From: CAZOKZ01 sp964580585
GTDB taxonomy: Bacteria > Sumerlaeota > Sumerlaeia > SLMS01 > JAHLLQ01
Assembly (NCBI GenBank): GCA_964580585.1
Contig: CAZOKZ010000020.1
Span: forward strand, 1-62,012
DNA: 62,012 nucleotides
Reading direction: 5' to 3'
This document shows positions 24,022 through 32,734 of the stretch, in pieces; the stretch's first letter is position 1; each line of letters starts with the position of its first letter. Under the pieces are notes generated by a model. The model had not been told where the DNA came from. It was given only the letters and a program-made list of their open reading frames with translations, and searched no databases. The position numbers and the translations under genes are program-made.

Positions 24022-25809
24022 TTACATCCGTTCGGGAATCGAAATCCCCAGTAGCGCGAGCAGCGTTTCCATCTGGTGCAGCACCAGTTCGCACACGCCG
24101 AGCCACGAGGCACGGCGGGCCGGGTCTTGTTCGCTCATGATGTGGCAATCGTTATAGAATCGGCTGAAAGCCTGGCCGAGATCGAACGCGTAGGCGCAAA
24201 GGTGATGCGGCATGCGTTCATCAACGGCTTTCTGCACGGAATCGGAGATTTGCGCGATTTGAAGCAACAACGCGCGTTCGGAATCCACTGCGGGTGGAAG
24301 GAGCTTGCCCGCGGCGAATCCGGCGTCGGCTGCTTTGCGCAGGATCGACTTGATTCGCACAGCGGCGTAAAGCACGTACGAGCCCGTGCGACCTTCGAAT
24401 CGCGTAAACCGTTCGATATCGAAGACATAGTCGCTGCTGCGCACGTTCATCAGGTCGGCGTACTTGAGCGCTGCCATGCCGACGGTCTTGGCGATGGTGT
24501 CCTGCTCCTCGGCGGGGTATTCGGTGGCGACGTTTGCCTCGATCATGCGCTTGTGGGCTTCGTCGGTCATCATCTGGATGAGGTCTTTGAGCCGCATCAC
24601 GCCACCCGCGCGCGTTTTGAACGGTCGTCCGTCCGGACCGTTCATCGTGCCAAAGCCGAGATGTTCCATCTTGGTATTTCCGGCAATGCCGGTCATTTCG
24701 GCGGCGCGGAAAAGTTGCTCGAAGTGCAGACTCTGGCGTTTATCGACCACATAAAGGATCAGGTGGGCGCCAAAATCCGTGACGCGTTGCTGAATCGTGG
24801 CAAGGTCCGTCGTGTGGTAATTCGCGCCGCCGTCGGATTTCAGCAGCATCACGGGCGGCATGGGTTTGTTATCGGTCTCGCGTGCCACGTTGATAACGAC
24901 CGCGCCCTGGTCCTCGGTCGCATGGCCGTCGGCTTGCAGTTTCGTGACCATTCCGGGGATGCGGTCGTGGTAATCGCTTTCTCCGAGCCACAAATCGAAG
25001 TCCACACCGAGCTGGCAGAAATCGTCTTTCATTTCCTTGATCGATAGCTCGACGAAATGTCGCCACAACGCGCGGTATCCGGGGCGGCCTTGCTGGAGAT
25101 CGACCGTGGCCAGTTGGCAAAGACGACGGACGTCTTCGTCTTCTTTGCAGCGCCCGGAAATTTTCGGGTACATTTCCTGGAGGTCTTCAATCGTAACCGG
25201 CGATTCGGTGGGGTAAGGGCCGGTGAATGACTTGTCGAAATACAGCAGGTCCTGTTGGCGCTGGCTCAGTTCGTAAATCAGCATCCCCATCTGGGTGCCC
25301 CAATCGCCCATGTGGATGTCGCCCTTCACGTCGTGCCCCATGAAGCGCATCAGGCGCACGATGGCGTCGCCGATGATCGACGAGCGCAAGTGCCCGACGT
25401 GCATGGGTTTGGCAACGTTGGGGCCGCCGTAATCGACTACCACGTGCAGGGGGGCGCTGGCCGCCGGAATGCCCAGGCGGGTGTCGTCGGCGATGGCTTG
25501 CGCAAACCGGGCGAGGAATTCGTCGGTCACCGAAATGTTGATGAAGCCGGGACCGGCCAGGGACAGGTCGGCGTAAATTTCTTTGTTCGCCAACGCGTCG
25601 AGCACGGCCTGGGCAACCTCGCGCGGCGGTTTTTTGAGCGCCTTGCACGCGGGCATCGCGCCGTTGCACTGGAACTGGCCCAGTTCGGGGCGTTGCGAGA
25701 TGGTGATTGCGCCAAAGGCGGGATCGGCGCCGATGCGTTCAAACGCTGCGCTGAATTCACGCGCGAGAAATTCGCGCAAACTGCCGGATTGAAGAGTTTT
25801 GTCTGCCAT
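24022..25809 (-). CDS. argS: Arginyl-tRNA synthetase
   Basis: 595 residues, close to usual length. Charges tRNA-Arg. The N-terminal Arg-specific domain includes ANKEIYADLSLAGPGFINI; the class I catalytic core has DYGGPNVAKPMHVGHLRS with HVGH as the HIGH motif, followed by GDWGTQMGMLI. The C-terminal anticodon-binding DALR domain includes FTRFEGRTGSYVLYAAVRI and FSRFYNDCHI. Monocistronic, with a tandem heptamer in its leader (25838-25865). Complete and apparently functional. Confidence 0.97.
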   Translation of the reverse strand: MADKTLQSGSLREFLAREFSAAFERIGADPAFGAITISQRPELGQFQCNGAMPACKALKKPPREVAQAVLDALANKEIYADLSLAGPGFINISVTDEFLARFAQAIADDTRLGIPAASAPLHVVVDYGGPNVAKPMHVGHLRSSIIGDAIVRLMRFMGHDVKGDIHMGDWGTQMGMLIYELSQRQQDLLYFDKSFTGPYPTESPVTIEDLQEMYPKISGRCKEDEDVRRLCQLATVDLQQGRPGYRALWRHFVELSIKEMKDDFCQLGVDFDLWLGESDYHDRIPGMVTKLQADGHATEDQGAVVINVARETDNKPMPPVMLLKSDGGANYHTTDLATIQQRVTDFGAHLILYVVDKRQSLHFEQLFRAAEMTGIAGNTKMEHLGFGTMNGPDGRPFKTRAGGVMRLKDLIQMMTDEAHKRMIEANVATEYPAEEQDTIAKTVGMAALKYADLMNVRSSDYVFDIERFTRFEGRTGSYVLYAAVRIKSILRKAADAGFAAGKLLPPAVDSERALLLQIAQISDSVQKAVDERMPHHLCAYAFDLGQAFSRFYNDCHIMSEQDPARRASWLGVCELVLHQMETLLALLGISIPERM

Positions 25810-25837
25810 AGGTCCTGGGGGATTGGAGATTTTGAAA

Positions 25838-25865
25838 GGATGAAGGATGAAGGATGAGGGATGAA
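25838..25865. repeat. Tandem heptamer (GGATGAA)x4
   Basis: Four copies of GGATGAA (the third GGATGAG) just upstream of argS. A 10-bp inverted pair GCAAAGGGCT/AGCCCTTTGC lies beside it at 25867-25876 and 25926-25935. Purpose unknown; no other feature in 25810-25965. Confidence 0.75.
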
Positions 25866-25965
25866 GGCAAAGGGCTGAAGTTACATGGAGGGTAGAAGAC
25901 TAAACCCGACTCTATTTTGCCTTTGAGCCCTTTGCGATAAAACTCATGGAAAATCATCCTTTCGT

Positions 25966-26754
25966 TTACGTCAACGGCCGGTGCCGCCGTAGTTCCTGTC
26001 GGATGATGTCCCCGGCGGGCAACTGGGGAATTGTCAGCATCTTCACCATTTCGTCCTCGGTGACAAAATCAACAGCCTTGCGCGCCTCGGAAATTAACTC
26101 GTGCGCTTGTTGCTGCATGGCTTCGATTGCGGGTATCGTGGTAAAGGCCTTGGGGCGATCGTTGGATTGTTTCATGTAATTGCTCAAACGTCCGATATGG
26201 ATTTCAACCAACGGCGAAGGATTCATATCGTTCGGATAGACTTGTTTGTCGATTCCTTCGGGGGGAATCATCCAATCGAGTGCCCCCGCATTGCTGGTGC
26301 TCAGAAAGGTGTCATTGGCCAACTGGGAATACAACGCGATGATCTTGCGGCTTTTGGTCAAACCGCGTCCGAATTTGGTGCCCAACAATCCGGTGCGTTG
26401 CACGCTGATATTGGCGATGATCGTGCCATCCTTGTTTCGCATCTGACAGGTGAAAAAAAGGCCGTTCGGGTCAAGTTCCCGGAACTTCGGGTGGCTGTAA
26501 TCCCGCACCCAGAAATACCCGCCGCTTTCGAGAGACCGTTGGGTTTTCTGCAGCCACTTCTGATCGTCTGCGGTCAACGATGTCGGCAACATTTGGATGA
26601 ATTCCAACGGTTCGCTGTAAAACGAACGCAGGAAATAGTAGGTTCGTTTCACCCACAATGGCAGCAGGGTTTGTTTGTAGTGACGTTCAAGCAGAAAGAA
26701 CGCCGCTCCGAGCAGGAGCACCAATATCACCAGAATTACGATCAATGTCATCAT
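25966..26754 (-). CDS. Membrane-anchored protein, paralog of the gene at 26810
   Basis: 262 residues. One N-terminal membrane segment (residues 3-23, LIVILVILVLLLGAAFFLL), then a cytoplasmic or periplasmic domain of about 235 residues. It shares a layout and many positions with the following upstream gene, also 262 residues: LVPxxVKRxYxFLRxFY, the GYFWVxDYxHP block, and SE/D-EMVxxL near the end followed by xRQELRRxRP. No catalytic residues stand out and no family is known to me. The two are co-oriented, 55 bp apart, and were probably produced by tandem duplication. Confidence 0.75.
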   Translation of the reverse strand: MMTLIVILVILVLLLGAAFFLLERHYKQTLLPLWVKRTYYFLRSFYSEPLEFIQMLPTSLTADDQKWLQKTQRSLESGGYFWVRDYSHPKFRELDPNGLFFTCQMRNKDGTIIANISVQRTGLLGTKFGRGLTKSRKIIALYSQLANDTFLSTSNAGALDWMIPPEGIDKQVYPNDMNPSPLVEIHIGRLSNYMKQSNDRPKAFTTIPAIEAMQQQAHELISEARKAVDFVTEDEMVKMLTIPQLPAGDIIRQELRRHRPLT

Positions 26755-26809
26755 TGGTGAAAGAATTCCATCCGCGCGGTCGATATCGAATACCCCCCGC
26801 GTGATGGAT

Positions 26810-27598
26810 TCACATCGCGGGGCGCAACCGGCGTAATTCTTCGCAGATGATGTCCGGGGCGGGCAACCGGGGATTGTCCACCAGACGCACCATTTCGCTG
26901 TCCGAGATAAAATCTACCGCGACACGCGCCTTGGAAACGCGTTCATGCACGCGTTGCAACTGGTCCTCGACGGCTTTATCCGAGACGAAAGATTTGGGAC
27001 GTTTTTTGGATGTTTTGGTGTAATTCGCAAGGCGTTCGTCGTGTAAGTTTAGTATCTCCAGTGGTTCAACGTAGTGGTTGACGACCTGCTTCTCCATGCC
27101 GTCGGGCGGCAATTGCCAATCCCATTCGCCCGCGCTACTGGTGACGACCAGGGTGTCGTCTGACAATTCGGATGTTAATACCAGCGCGCGCTTACTTTCG
27201 GTGAATTGGCGTCCGAACGACAGTCCCCACAGACCGGCACGTTCGACACTGAGCGTGGCGAAGACCGTTCCGCTCTTGTTGCGGAACAGACAATTGAAGT
27301 GCACGCCACCGGGATTCAGTATCCGGTATTCGGGGTGCGTGTAATCTTTGACCCAGAAGTATCCCTGACTTTCGAGCGTTTGTTGGGCTTTTTGCAGCCA
27401 GACTTGGTTGTCTGTCGTCAGTTCCAATACATTTGCCTGCTCGAATTTCAGGGGGGTGGTATAAAATGCGCGCAGGAAGTTATACCGTCGCTTCACCATG
27501 GAAGGAACCAGCGAACGTTTGTAATATTGCTGGAAAAACATCAACCCAACCCAGCCAATTCCCCAAAGAAGAACCAGGTAAAACGCGATTTTCAGCAT
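26810..27598 (-). CDS. Membrane-anchored protein, paralog of the gene at 25966
   Basis: 262 residues with an N-terminal segment (residues 3-23, IAFYLVLLWGIGWVGLMFF) and a soluble domain matching its neighbour: SMVKRRYNFLRAFYTTPLKF, GYFWVKDYTHPEYRILNPGG, the small-residue part AGEWDWQLPPDGMEKQ, and DSEMVRLVDNPRLPAPDIIC. Divergence between the two is considerable (roughly 40-45 percent identity by eye), so the duplication is old. Function unknown. It is preceded by the Cdd1-like gene only 21 bp upstream. Confidence 0.75.
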   Translation of the reverse strand: MLKIAFYLVLLWGIGWVGLMFFQQYYKRSLVPSMVKRRYNFLRAFYTTPLKFEQANVLELTTDNQVWLQKAQQTLESQGYFWVKDYTHPEYRILNPGGVHFNCLFRNKSGTVFATLSVERAGLWGLSFGRQFTESKRALVLTSELSDDTLVVTSSAGEWDWQLPPDGMEKQVVNHYVEPLEILNLHDERLANYTKTSKKRPKSFVSDKAVEDQLQRVHERVSKARVAVDFISDSEMVRLVDNPRLPAPDIICEELRRLRPAM

Positions 27599-27619
27599 AT
27601 TGTTCGTGTGAGACGTGGC

Positions 27620-27943
27620 CTATGGTTTCGTTGGGGTGCCACGTTGGATCAAAGCTCGGTCGCTCCAACTTTGCCAACGCAACAAATCGGGATCGTGCTG
27701 GTCGTTGCAAGCCCAGTACGACGCGCATCGAAGCGCGTACAACATCACGCGGTTTTGTCTCCCCCTTGCGTAGCCGGTCAGCCACGCAAAGACATCTTCC
27801 GGATCGTGACGGGCAAACTCTGCGACCGAGCGAATGCCAATAGCAAATAAATCGGCAGCCGATTTCGGACCGATAGCTGGCAAGCGTTGCAAGTCGAGCA
27901 GTGCCGATTCCCGATTTGTTGGTGGCATGGGTTGGAACCCCAT
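27620..27943 (-). CDS. Cdd1-like helix-hairpin-helix protein (pathogenicity locus family)
   Basis: 107 residues. The helix-hairpin-helix LQRLPAIGPKSAADLFAIGI near residues 18-37 and the later ALRCASYWACNDQHDPDLLRW match the short Cdd1 'pathogenicity locus' family, whose members carry (L/I)PGIG-type hairpins, DPE, and a YxxRCAxYYA core. The hairpin suggests nucleic acid binding; the cellular role is unknown. It is co-oriented and close to the paralogous pair, so may be transcribed with them. Confidence 0.8.
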   Translation of the reverse strand: MGFQPMPPTNRESALLDLQRLPAIGPKSAADLFAIGIRSVAEFARHDPEDVFAWLTGYARGRQNRVMLYALRCASYWACNDQHDPDLLRWQSWSDRALIQRGTPTKP

Positions 27944-28231
27944 GGTCTCTCTTGCGTCTCCCCAGACGCAGAATCAATCAAGCCGATAACGTTGAATTAG
28001 TCAACAGGTCATCGATACACGAAGTTAAAAAACCGTCCGATTTTCTTGTTAGCTCTCAGCTCGATGATCGCCACTCTCAGAAACGATATGGCTCGATGTT
28101 TGAGGACAAAGGGTATTGTTGATATTGAATAAACCTTCCTGAATCATGCATGAAAAACGAATTGACTCCTTACCACCCCTGGCGACTCTTCAGCTCAAGC
28201 TCACATTATCAACAAATTTGAGGAAAAAATC

Positions 28232-29185
28232 ATGGACCTGAGACGATACGTTCTCGCGGCGCTGACTGTCGTGTCTTTCATACTATCTGCCGGTGCGACA
28301 GAGTTGCAATTGTCGAACGAAATCGTGAGAAATTCAGACCCCCTTTATCTGGCGAGCAACTATATTGTCAGGGATAGGTTTGGCGATACTGGCATCGTAC
28401 CGGATCGTGATTCGCCCGATGTCGATCCGACCCCGACGCCTACACCTACGCCAACACCTACGCCTACCCCGATACCCACTCCGACGCCTATACCCGATTG
28501 TGGCGGGGGGCTGGTTTCCGATGGACATGGCAATTGTGTGGTTCCTTGTGGCGAAGGTTTGCAAATGGATCCATTTGGCGATTGCGTGCTTGAATGCGGT
28601 GGAGGCTTGGTACCCGATGGGTTTGGTGGATGCGAGGTCCCCTGTGGCGAGGGCTTGCATCGCAATCCTGAAACTGGGGAATGCGACCTCGATTGTGGAG
28701 GAGGTCTTGAACCGGATGGAAATGGGAATTGTATTCTTCCCTGTGGCGAAGGACTGGAACCCGACCCATATGGTGAATGCACGCTGGAATGTGGAGGCGA
28801 TTTAGTTCCAGACGGCTTTGGTGGTTGCCTGCTTCCTTGTGGCGATGGCCTCAGACGCGATCCCAGCACCGGAAACTGTGTTTTCCCCAGTTGTGGAGAA
28901 GGTCAGGAAAAGCATCCGATTACGGGTGAATGCGTGCTCACTTGTGGCGAAGGACTTGAGCGGGACCCCGACACTGGGGAATGTATCTTGGAATGCGGTG
29001 GTGGCCTGGTGCGCGATACGCGAACGGGTGAATGTGTGCTTCCGCCATGTGGAGTGGGCCAGGAAAGACACCCCATCACGGGAGATTGTGTATTAGAATG
29101 CGGGGGTGGTTTAGTACGTGACCCCGAAACGGGCAATTGTGTTCTTCCACGAACCAAGTTCCCTGACCCAATGCAAGTGCCGTAA
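28232..29185 (+). CDS. Secreted Cys-repeat protein with Thr-Pro linker
   Basis: 317 residues; GAGGA 7 nt before the ATG. Signal peptide of about 23 residues (VLAALTVVSFILSAGA), a linker with (TP)n at about residues 66-87, then 13 tandem units of 16-18 residues starting CG and containing a second Cys, of the form CGxGLxxDPxTGxCVLx. Units alternate between G(G)-L-V and G-E-G-L types, so the array seems to have grown by duplication of pairs. Two cysteines per unit suggest one disulphide each, giving an extracellular rod or adhesive domain. The repeats resemble chitin-binding or EGF-like short modules but I cannot assign one. Confidence 0.8.
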   Translation: MDLRRYVLAALTVVSFILSAGATELQLSNEIVRNSDPLYLASNYIVRDRFGDTGIVPDRDSPDVDPTPTPTPTPTPTPTPIPTPTPIPDCGGGLVSDGHGNCVVPCGEGLQMDPFGDCVLECGGGLVPDGFGGCEVPCGEGLHRNPETGECDLDCGGGLEPDGNGNCILPCGEGLEPDPYGECTLECGGDLVPDGFGGCLLPCGDGLRRDPSTGNCVFPSCGEGQEKHPITGECVLTCGEGLERDPDTGECILECGGGLVRDTRTGECVLPPCGVGQERHPITGDCVLECGGGLVRDPETGNCVLPRTKFPDPMQVP

Positions 29186-29543
29186 GTCGCAATGCATGAT
29201 CGTTGGGTAGTAGTTTGCCATAAAACTCGAAAATAAGACCATCATCAGGTTTTGAAACTTAAGAAACTTGGAGTCCAAAGGGCATCTTGGATTCCAAGTT
29301 TCTTTTAACGAAGTTTCGCGAGCGGTTAGTTCTGTTGGAGGAAGTTTTGGGTTGAAAGATCAGGTGCGCGTTAAAGCAAGCCATTGCACGATCGAAACCT
29401 CTGAAAAAAACGAGTTCTCTAAAAACAGTTCTTGATTCTGTTCACCCGGGTGCGATTGAGAAGGGATACGACTGCGACAGGCGGGCAAAATTCTCCCGCT
29501 GCTCGACGGCCGCACAGTTCCCGTTCCTCAAGTTGCCGATCTC
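29186..29543 (+). other. Intergenic region between the Cys-repeat gene and alr
   Basis: 358 bp without a gene. It contains the long terminator hairpin at 29261-29307 and, closer to alr, nothing I can assign. No ribosome-binding sequence of note precedes alr. Confidence 0.5.
29261..29307 (+). terminator. Terminator-like long hairpin
   Basis: An 18-bp stem (29261-29278 with 29287-29304, one G-T pair) around an 8-nt loop, ending in TTTCTTTTAA. It follows the Cys-repeat gene by 75 bp and probably ends it. Confidence 0.75.
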
Positions 29544-30776
29544 ATGTGCGCCTTCACCCGTTCCCTGCACCGCCCAACGCGGGCGTTAATCGACTTGGCG
29601 GCTTTCCGCCATAATCTCGACGCCGTGCGTCGCATCGTTGGCCCGCACGTGGGTATCATGGCAGTGATTAAGGCCAACGCCTATGGTCACGGCATCATTC
29701 CTCTCGCCCGCGAAGCCGTCCGATGGGGCGTTCAAGCTCTTGCCGTTGCCACGGCCGACGAAGCGCTCGATCTGCGCGAAACCACCGGCTTCGGCGACAT
29801 TCCGATTTTGCTCATCGGGCCCTCTTTTGCCCAGGACGCCAAGGACCTTCAAGCCGCCAGCATCTCCGTCACCATTGGCAGCCATCATTTGTTGCGCCAT
29901 CATCTGGCCGTCGCGCGTGAACGCGGCGCTGTGCCTCGTTTGCATGTCAAAATCGATACCGGCATGGGGCGCTATGGTCTCGCGCCCGAGGACACGGTGT
30001 TCCTCGAAATGCTTAAGGAAATGCCCGAAGCGCTCGAAGGTTTAATGACGCATTTTTCCGTCTCGGACGAATTGCATACCAAAGATATGCATTACACGGC
30101 GTATCAAAATGCGCGGTTCGAGCGCACGATCGCGCGTGTGCACGCCGCTGGAATGCGGCCAATTCTGCATGCGGCAAATAGCGGCGCCATTTTGAATCAC
30201 CCCGCCACGCATTTTGAAATTGTGCGTCCTGGGATGATGCTTTACGGCGCGAACCCCGACCCGCGCGGGAAGGCGTTGGCGCTCAAACAAGTGCTCACGC
30301 TCGCCACGCGCATCGTGTCGATTCACGAGCACAAGCAAGGCGAGTCGATCAGCTATGGCCGCCGGTTCACGATGCCGCGCGACGGGCGCATCGGTATCCT
30401 GCCGATTGGATACGGAGATGGATTTCCGCGCGCGCTCAGTGGTAAAGCCGCCGTGTTAATTCGCGGTCAGCGCGTACCCGTTGTTGGTCGAATTTGCATG
30501 GATCAAACGCTCGTTGACTTGACCGAATTTCCGGCTATTCGCGTTGGTGATGAAGTTGTGCTTTACGGTAGTCAAGGCAACCACCGGATTTCTCTCGAAG
30601 AAGTCGCTCGCCAGGCTGGAACAATTCCGTATGAAATCACCTGCCAGCTTGGGCTGCGTATTCCGCGCGTCGTCATCGACAGCGAAACCAAGGTTGGGCT
30701 TTACGAAAACCCGGTTTCGGTGGAGGATTGCGCGTGGGAGGCACCGTCCGTTGAAGAACCCGCCCGAGTCCTTTGA
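29544..30776 (+). CDS. alr: Alanine racemase
   Basis: 410 residues, PLP enzyme making D-alanine for peptidoglycan. The PLP lysine is in MAVIKANAYGHG near residue 40; the catalytic Tyr is in GESISYGRRF near 270; LHVKIDTGMGRYG and ANSGAILNHPATHFEIVRPG are also conserved, and VVGRICMDQTLVDLTE follows. The C-terminal extension beyond residue 375 is longer than in most Alr. The ATG lacks a good ribosome site, so the start is less certain. The next gene overlaps its end. Confidence 0.95.
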   Translation: MCAFTRSLHRPTRALIDLAAFRHNLDAVRRIVGPHVGIMAVIKANAYGHGIIPLAREAVRWGVQALAVATADEALDLRETTGFGDIPILLIGPSFAQDAKDLQAASISVTIGSHHLLRHHLAVARERGAVPRLHVKIDTGMGRYGLAPEDTVFLEMLKEMPEALEGLMTHFSVSDELHTKDMHYTAYQNARFERTIARVHAAGMRPILHAANSGAILNHPATHFEIVRPGMMLYGANPDPRGKALALKQVLTLATRIVSIHEHKQGESISYGRRFTMPRDGRIGILPIGYGDGFPRALSGKAAVLIRGQRVPVVGRICMDQTLVDLTEFPAIRVGDEVVLYGSQGNHRISLEEVARQAGTIPYEITCQLGLRIPRVVIDSETKVGLYENPVSVEDCAWEAPSVEEPARVL

Positions 30777-31131
30777 TTCCCAGTCGTTGCGTTCGTATTC
30801 GCTCACGCAAGTTCGTCGTTTCGACCGCCGCCGAGCGGCACGGCTTGAATTGGGAATTGCGTTCAGCCTGACGATTGCACGGCTCGCCATGAGCATTGCG
30901 CTCGTGTTGCTTGTGCTGTCGTCTTATGCATGGTGGGGAAGCCCGACGACGCCGATGCGTGGGTTATGGAAAAGTGCCGTGGTGTTTTGGTTCGTGTGGC
31001 TGATTACCATTATTGTTTACCGACGACTACGCGCCGATTTGCTGAAGTTGCTTCCTTCAAACCGGGAGAAAAAATTTTTCTTCGACTCTAGGTCGCAAGT
31101 GGAAGTGCCAAAGCAAAAAACCGGGAAGTAG
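30751..31131 (+). CDS. Small membrane protein overlapping alr
   Basis: 126 residues from a TTG start at 30751, chosen because GGGAGG lies 9 nt upstream inside the end of alr; the overlap is 26 nt. N-terminal charged part (SLRSYSLTQVRRFDRRRAARLE), then two hydrophobic segments near residues 34-57 and 71-90, and a basic C-terminal tail. It looks like an ATP synthase I or AtpZ-type two-helix protein in layout, but no atp genes are near and I do not make that call. Function unknown; probably co-transcribed with alr. Confidence 0.6.
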   Translation: MKNPPESFDSQSLRSYSLTQVRRFDRRRAARLELGIAFSLTIARLAMSIALVLLVLSSYAWWGSPTTPMRGLWKSAVVFWFVWLITIIVYRRLRADLLKLLPSNREKKFFFDSRSQVEVPKQKTGK

Positions 31132-31239
31132 ATAAGGGGACTTGGCTGTTTTTCTGAGTCTTTTAGACTATCTTGATTGGTGAGCACTTTTCACGTGCGG
31201 TTAAGGTGGTGATGCGACTGATGCACTTGTTTGGTTTTC

Positions 31240-31249
31240 NNNNNNNNNN
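31240..31249. other. Assembly gap (10 N)
   Basis: Ten N at 31240-31249. It directly abuts copy 2 of a dispersed repeat, consistent with an assembly break at repeated sequence. Confidence 0.99.
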
Positions 31250-31327
31250 GCCCTCTTTTGTCACGCCGCTTGCGCTCTGTCGAGCGGGCAAGCGGCGCGC
31301 CAAAAGCTGCGCCCGGGCGCATGGCAA
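31250..31327 (+). repeat. Dispersed repeat, copy 2
   Basis: Matches 8243-8320 at both ends (gccctcttttgtcacgccgc and cgcgccaaaagctgcgcc) with a diverged centre. It lies in the leader of the GH113-like gene. Confidence 0.6.
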
Positions 31328-31352
31328 TGGGAGAAGCGCAAGGGTGGGTTGG

Positions 31353-32450
31353 ATGCGCCTGATCGTCTTGATCGTATGCGCGGGAGTGGCGGTACAAATC
31401 CAAGCAGCGGGGAAGGAGAATGAACCGCGGGTTTTGGTTTCCGATTCACCCACGTCTTGTACATCACGTCCATCCTGTCCAAAAAACGAATCCCAAAGCA
31501 CAGCACCTGAATTGCGCGGCATCGTGTTGCCGTTGTACGCCGCCGATCCGACGTTCAATTACAGGTTTGCTCTCGAAGAAATTGCCGCCACGGGGGCGAA
31601 TACCGTGAGTCTTGCCGTCGTTTTATTGCAAGACAACGCGCGTTCGACCGAGATTGTCGCCAAGCCGGGTCGTACGGTGCCCGACGATGTGTTGCGCCGC
31701 ACCATGCGACAGGCGCGCGCGGCAGGGCTCGACGTGATGTTGTTTCCGATCGTGTTGCTCGATAAGCCCGATGACGACGATTGGCGCGGGAACTTGAAGC
31801 CAACTTCCATGGACGCTTGGTTTGCCAGTTATCGCCACTGGGTGCTGCATTATGCGGCAATTGCGCGCGAAGAACACGCCGCCTGGATGAGCATTGGCAG
31901 CGAGTTCGCCTCGCTGGAAAGTGAAACTGCTCGATGGCGCGCGCTCATTGCCGACGTGCGCGATGCCTTCGATAGCAAGTTGCTCTACTCGGTGAACTGG
32001 GATCATCTCGAAGGCCCCGAAGGCTGGTGGGATGCGCTCGATGCCGTGGGGCTGTCCTCATATTACGAGCTGACCGACGACCCGGAGGCGTCGCAGGCCG
32101 AGCTCGACGCCGCGTGGCGGGACTGGCGCGACTGGATACTCGACTGGCGGCGCGAGGCGGGCGTCGAACTGCCATTGATTTTCACCGAAGTCGGATATCC
32201 GTCGATGGACGGCGCGGCGGTGTACCCGTGGGATTACACGTTGGACAATCCGGTGGACCTCGACGAACAGCGCCGATGCTTTCAGGCTTTCATTGCCGCG
32301 TGGGCGGGTCGCCCTGAAGCCGAAGGCGTTTTCTTTTACAAGTGGCTGGGTTTCGACGCGGACGAAATGCTTGGGTATTCGCCTCGTGGCAAACCCGCCG
32401 AGCACCTGATTCGCGCATGGTACGGGGAAACCATGTCTCCGTCCCCCTGA
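31353..32450 (+). CDS. GH113-like TIM-barrel glycoside hydrolase
   Basis: 365 residues from ATG 31353; reading through the N gap upstream gives a longer frame that I do not trust. A signal peptide (LIVLIVCAGVAVQIQAAG) is followed by a TIM barrel: ALEEIAATGANTVSLAVVL, DVMLFPIVLLDK, AAWMSIGSEF with the acid/base Glu candidate, and PLIFTEVGYPSMDGAA with the nucleophile Glu candidate near residue 286. These fit family GH113 (beta-mannanase type) or a related group. The protein would act outside the cytoplasm on mannan-like or other glycans. Ends with SPSP encoded by a CTCCGTCCCC decamer (32437). Confidence 0.8.
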   Translation: MRLIVLIVCAGVAVQIQAAGKENEPRVLVSDSPTSCTSRPSCPKNESQSTAPELRGIVLPLYAADPTFNYRFALEEIAATGANTVSLAVVLLQDNARSTEIVAKPGRTVPDDVLRRTMRQARAAGLDVMLFPIVLLDKPDDDDWRGNLKPTSMDAWFASYRHWVLHYAAIAREEHAAWMSIGSEFASLESETARWRALIADVRDAFDSKLLYSVNWDHLEGPEGWWDALDAVGLSSYYELTDDPEASQAELDAAWRDWRDWILDWRREAGVELPLIFTEVGYPSMDGAAVYPWDYTLDNPVDLDEQRRCFQAFIAAWAGRPEAEGVFFYKWLGFDADEMLGYSPRGKPAEHLIRAWYGETMSPSP

Positions 32451-32557
32451 TGTGAGAATGTGGAGCGTTTCGGAACGTGAAAGTGGTCGGAATTGCGCGT
32501 CCTTTTTCCCCCGACTGTCTAAAAAGAACCGCTCCTAACATCGTCCGAACAATTTGG

Positions 32558-32589
32558 ACCACACCGAAGGCCGGTGTGGTTTTTTTGTT
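32558..32589 (+). terminator. Rho-independent terminator
   Basis: Perfect 9-bp stem ACCACACCG/CGGTGTGGT (32558-32566, 32572-32580), 5-nt loop, then TTTTTTTG. It follows the GH113-like gene by about 105 bp and precedes amt. Confidence 0.85.
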
Positions 32590-32651
32590 TAAAACCCCAC
32601 AAAGCCTCGAAATTCAAGCGTTTGGAGCGGTGCACTACTTTTTGTGCCAAT

Positions 32652-32668
32652 TGGGTTCACCGTTTGCA
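32652..32668 (+). promoter_or_regulatory. Candidate sigma54 promoter of amt
   Basis: The sequence TGGGTTCACCGTTTGCA has GG and GC separated by 10 nt with TTGC at the -12 element, the key features of a sigma54 site, though the -24 box matches poorly beyond GG. It lies about 67 bp before the amt start, and amt/glnK pairs are classic sigma54 targets. Weak evidence. Confidence 0.3.
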
Positions 32669-32734
32669 GAGTGAGCGGCGTCCCCCAAAGGTCGGAAAGC
32701 GACCAGGAACATTTATCATCCGAAAGGAAGTCGT

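Noticed and set aside
25830..25940. Origin or integration site at the GGATGAA repeats
   Set aside because: Only four short tandem repeats, no DnaA boxes or integrase nearby; more likely a simple sequence repeat.
28430..28500. CRISPR or tandem DNA repeat in the Thr-Pro linker
   Set aside because: The ACGCCTACACCTACGCC-like repeats encode the (TP)n linker; there are no spacers or palindromic repeats.
32632..32647. GCAC-N8-GTGC as an NtrC box for amt
   Set aside because: The spacer is one base longer than the NtrC consensus and it lies only about 5 bp from the candidate sigma54 site, too close for a normal activator site.
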